DNA of 64,000 bases from assembly GCA_035578905.1 (NCBI GenBank), contig JAQJVL010000125.1, forward strand, positions 1,685,398 to 1,749,397. The letters run 5' to 3'. The stretch is from Stictocephala bisonia (lineage: Eukaryota > Arthropoda > Insecta > Hemiptera > Membracidae). How positions within the stretch are numbered: the first letter of the stretch is position 1; every line of letters starts with the position of its first letter. Position numbers and translations under genes: made by a program. The notes under the pieces were generated by a model. The model was not told the DNA's origin and did no database searches. It saw only the letters and a list, made by a program, of their open reading frames with translations. Shown here piece after piece: positions 61,420 to 64,000 of the stretch.

Positions 61420-62445
61420 TCGGTGCAGAATTATGTGCAACTGAGTTTGAAGTTTGTTTTCTAAGGAACTAAGAGGCCTACGAAAAATCTAATTACACCA
61501 TTGTTTTCCTCGTTTAATTGTACGCTACGACATATTCATATTAGATTTTGTTACAAGTTGTAATAATTTTTAACCTAGTTTGAACAAACAAAACAAGTAC
61601 CGGAATTACCTAAAATAAGTAGTTTTCCTGTACATCAAATTTACTCGGTTATTACTCAAAAACCCGTCAATATATGGCATTTATAGTTTAATAACAGGTT
61701 GATAAGAATATTTTATATAAGTTTAATAATATTTATAATTTTTACTTTTCGATAAAAAGCCTTATCAATTCCCTGAAACTTTTTTTCTTCTAGTGATCGT
61801 ACAACTAATTACTTGATCTTGTTGTAATCCTTACGACATATACATCTACGACCTACGACTTTCATATGTGTAAGCTATTTCAGTGATTTTAAATCGATTT
61901 AAATCAATTTATAATAACGTTAGGTTGATACATTTTAATTGATATAAATAAATAAAAAATCGCTGAATTTACTTATAGATATGAAATTGACGTATCGTAA
62001 CTATAAATTTCATAAGCATTACAACAAGATGAAGTAAATCATTTTATGAACCCTGAAAGAAAAAAAAAGAAAAAAAGCGATGTTTTAGGGAATTGATTAG
62101 AACTTTTTTAATATAAAAGTAAATATTATTAAACGTATAAAAATTATAAAAAACATTCTTATCAACCAGGTATTAGAGTATAAATGCTGTACATTAAAGG
62201 TTTTTTAGTAATATTTGTGTAAATTTGATGTACGGTGAAAACTAGTTAAAATGACGGTACATTTTTGTTCCAGCTAGGATAAAAATTATTGAAAATTGAA
62301 ATTAAATGTAAAAATACATATGTTATTATGTAAAATTAATTGAGGGAAACGGTTGCGTGCTTAGATTTGTTGTAGGCCTCTTAGTTCCTTAGAAAACAAA
62401 CTTCAAACTCGGGTGCACATAATTTCTGCGTCGACAGCAGTACAT
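61420..62445. mobile_element. Fold-back element: 1.03-kb near-complete palindrome
   Basis: The left arm begins CGGTGCAGAATTATGTGCAA, then GAGTTTGAAGTTTG and CTAAGGAACTAAGAGGCC; the right arm ends with the same inverted (GGCCTCTTAGTTCCTTAG, CAAACTTCAAACTC, GTGCACATAATTTCTGCG). Matching continues inward through TGTACATCAAATTTAC, GGTTGATAAGAAT, ATCAATTCCCT and ATCTTGTTGTAAT to a centre near 61930. Arms are moderately diverged. No coding frame. Confidence 0.88.
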
Positions 62446-63694
62446 AAGAGAACGTTTCTCTCCACGAAAAACATGAAAAATATGGGTTCCCATTTCAACG
62501 ATTCGGTCCGTAATTACGATCATATCGTAATACTTGAAAGGTCATTGTATAGCTGATGTACTGTTCTAGTGGATCATAAGTTAGTTTTTGTAAAATATTC
62601 AGTATTTTTAAAATGTTTCCACAGTTAAATAAGTGAAAATGTACACGTCACAATTTTTACACTTCTTTTATATACTAAAAAAATCTCATAGCTGTACAAC
62701 AATTTTGATTTAGTATATTGGACCTTAAGTAATAACGCAGTGTTCACTATAACTCGTTATAACAATAAACACGAACCGTACAGTTCAAATAGAACAGCAT
62801 ATTTTATCCCACTGACGGTAATATTTCATCTATATCGACTTCCTAGTGGTGACTTGAGATACGACCATCTCAACAGTTAAGTTTCCACATCGTTTATAAA
62901 ACAGAGTATTTTATTCAATTTCTGGGGTTCAAATTTGTCTGGTCTTAAGAGATGATTTTTTTCTAAAAACTACCTAACCCATTAACACTAGAAAATCTAC
63001 TCCTAGCCTGTAACATATTTGAACTTGTATGTGAGACGGCAAATCTCTAACATTGATAGAACAGCTCTTGGCTTTTCCGATTTAATATCAAGAGTTTCAT
63101 GGTTTCGGACTCTTCCATGGTTCAACACAGTGGTACAATTATTTTAAAAGAATCACTTTAATTAAAAACAGGGGACAAACGTATTTTCATTAGATTTCCT
63201 TAAATTTAGTGGCAGAATATATTCTAATTTATAAGAGTGTCTAATTTATAAACTATACGCGGGATCACTATCTTCATAAGAAATATTATATAGCTCATTT
63301 TTATATGATGTTATTTCCATATTTTAAAGATGTTTGGTTTTTACACATATATGATGAAAATGTAGTCAATGTGCACGTTGTTTTAAACAAGTTATCTTTT
63401 TTAATGTGTTGAAATCATTTTGAAATTATTGTTTTTTTTATTATATCAAAATGACTAATAGTCCTACACAAAGTAGTTTATGTTTTGTAATTTTTGCGGT
63501 CTTTTTTTAATTAAGAAGATAGTTGGATTAGCTTGAAGATAATGTTAATTGCTTTTTGTTTATAAAAATAAATTGAACCCAAACATACAAATACTATGGG
63601 TCTAAAATTTTAATTCTTTTTAGGCCTATTATCAATTTTTCAGTTATGTAGGTAAACCATATATATTTTTCAATAGCTAAAAATCTTACAAGTA

Positions 63695-63945
63695 TCTTAC
63701 AACAATCAATCCGAGGGGGCAATGAAAGTATACTTAAGTGCATTAGGGTCAGATATTTAGTAACTCTGCACTAAAAGCAACACAGCGTGGACCTGAACCA
63801 CTTCCACCCCCGGGGTAGTTCCCTCCTTAACTTAATGATTCAATGAGGAGTTCTGCATTACAACCCTGTACACTTTTAATCCCTTTACTTTTAATAATCC
63901 TTTGTTTTTAGTTAAACGGTAAATATTGAATAAAGCGATCCCACA
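63695..63945 (+). repeat. Dispersed repeat family D4, copy 2
   Basis: Same core as 50025-50245 (AACACAGCGTGGACCTGA, CCACCCCCGGGGTAGTT), followed by a longer 3' part ending TTGAATAAAGCG. Confidence 0.8.
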
Positions 63946-64000
63946 CAATTATCATGGTTTTGTTTTATTAACTAGTCACTTTTGATTAATTACCCCAAGA

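Overview
This window is AT-rich eukaryotic genomic DNA, most likely from an arthropod and probably an insect. The evidence is indirect: CR1/Jockey-type non-LTR retrotransposon remains with insect-like reverse transcriptase motifs, tRNA-derived SINEs, many MITEs whose termini resemble the ACAGGGTG class common in insects, and a short CCTAA-like cluster of the kind expected from the insect TTAGG telomere repeat. I found no convincing host protein-coding gene, no rRNA and no intact tRNA. Nearly everything interpretable is repetitive or mobile DNA.

Layout. 1-1434: tandem array of a 165-bp satellite, running off the left edge. 3.6-13.5 kb: isolated repeats, namely one copy each of dispersed families, a SINE, a 36-bp minisatellite, a 0.9-kb element with about 260-bp inverted ends, and three LINE 3'-end fragments. 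13.87-19.6 kb: a second array of the same 165-bp satellite, split by a 3.1-kb 5'-truncated LINE with endonuclease and reverse transcriptase remains, flanked by a 5-bp target duplication. 20.8-26.2 kb: CCTAA-like cluster, a 0.46-kb MITE, and an 0.83-kb fold-back palindrome. 26.46-29.81 kb: a 3.35-kb DNA element with roughly 560-600-bp terminal inverted repeats, carrying a frameshifted gene with CxxC/HxxC zinc motifs and a C-terminal CXC cysteine cluster. 30.4-33.1 kb: SINE, LINE fragment, and a MITE with a second SINE inside it. 33.97-40.6 kb: about 47 copies of an unrelated 140-bp satellite containing a 2.4-kb internal duplication. 40.6-64 kb: microsatellites, another LINE fragment, several two-copy dispersed repeat families, a SINE interrupted by a retroposed element with a 16-bp target duplication, a tRNA-like sequence and a 1.0-kb fold-back palindrome.

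How the parts relate. The two satellites are independent (165 bp versus 140 bp, no shared sequence seen). The 165-bp unit is an exact multiple of three, and one reverse-strand frame is open through many units in both arrays. Nested insertions give a relative order: satellite before LINE, MITE before SINE, SINE before the 479-bp element. Two SINE families share a 3' tail, which suggests use of a common LINE partner.

Stretches over 300 bases where I see nothing beyond AT-rich sequence and chance ORFs: 1435-3594, 4209-5939, 6546-7392, 9961-10989, 11366-13388, 13531-13870, 19616-20855, 20961-21439, 21572-22433, 22893-23807, 24207-24559, 24711-25361, 29812-30443, 30721-31671, 33124-33479, 33566-33972, 40926-41285, 41601-42417, 42655-44118, 44457-44864, 45001-45779, 45946-46934 (apart from one hairpin), 47456-48750, 49171-50024, 50246-51137, 52611-54169, 54626-55260, 56263-57723, 57780-58179, 58389-58718, 59416-59904, 60001-61419 and 62446-63694. 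Unannotated exons of a host gene could hide in these, but I cannot support any.
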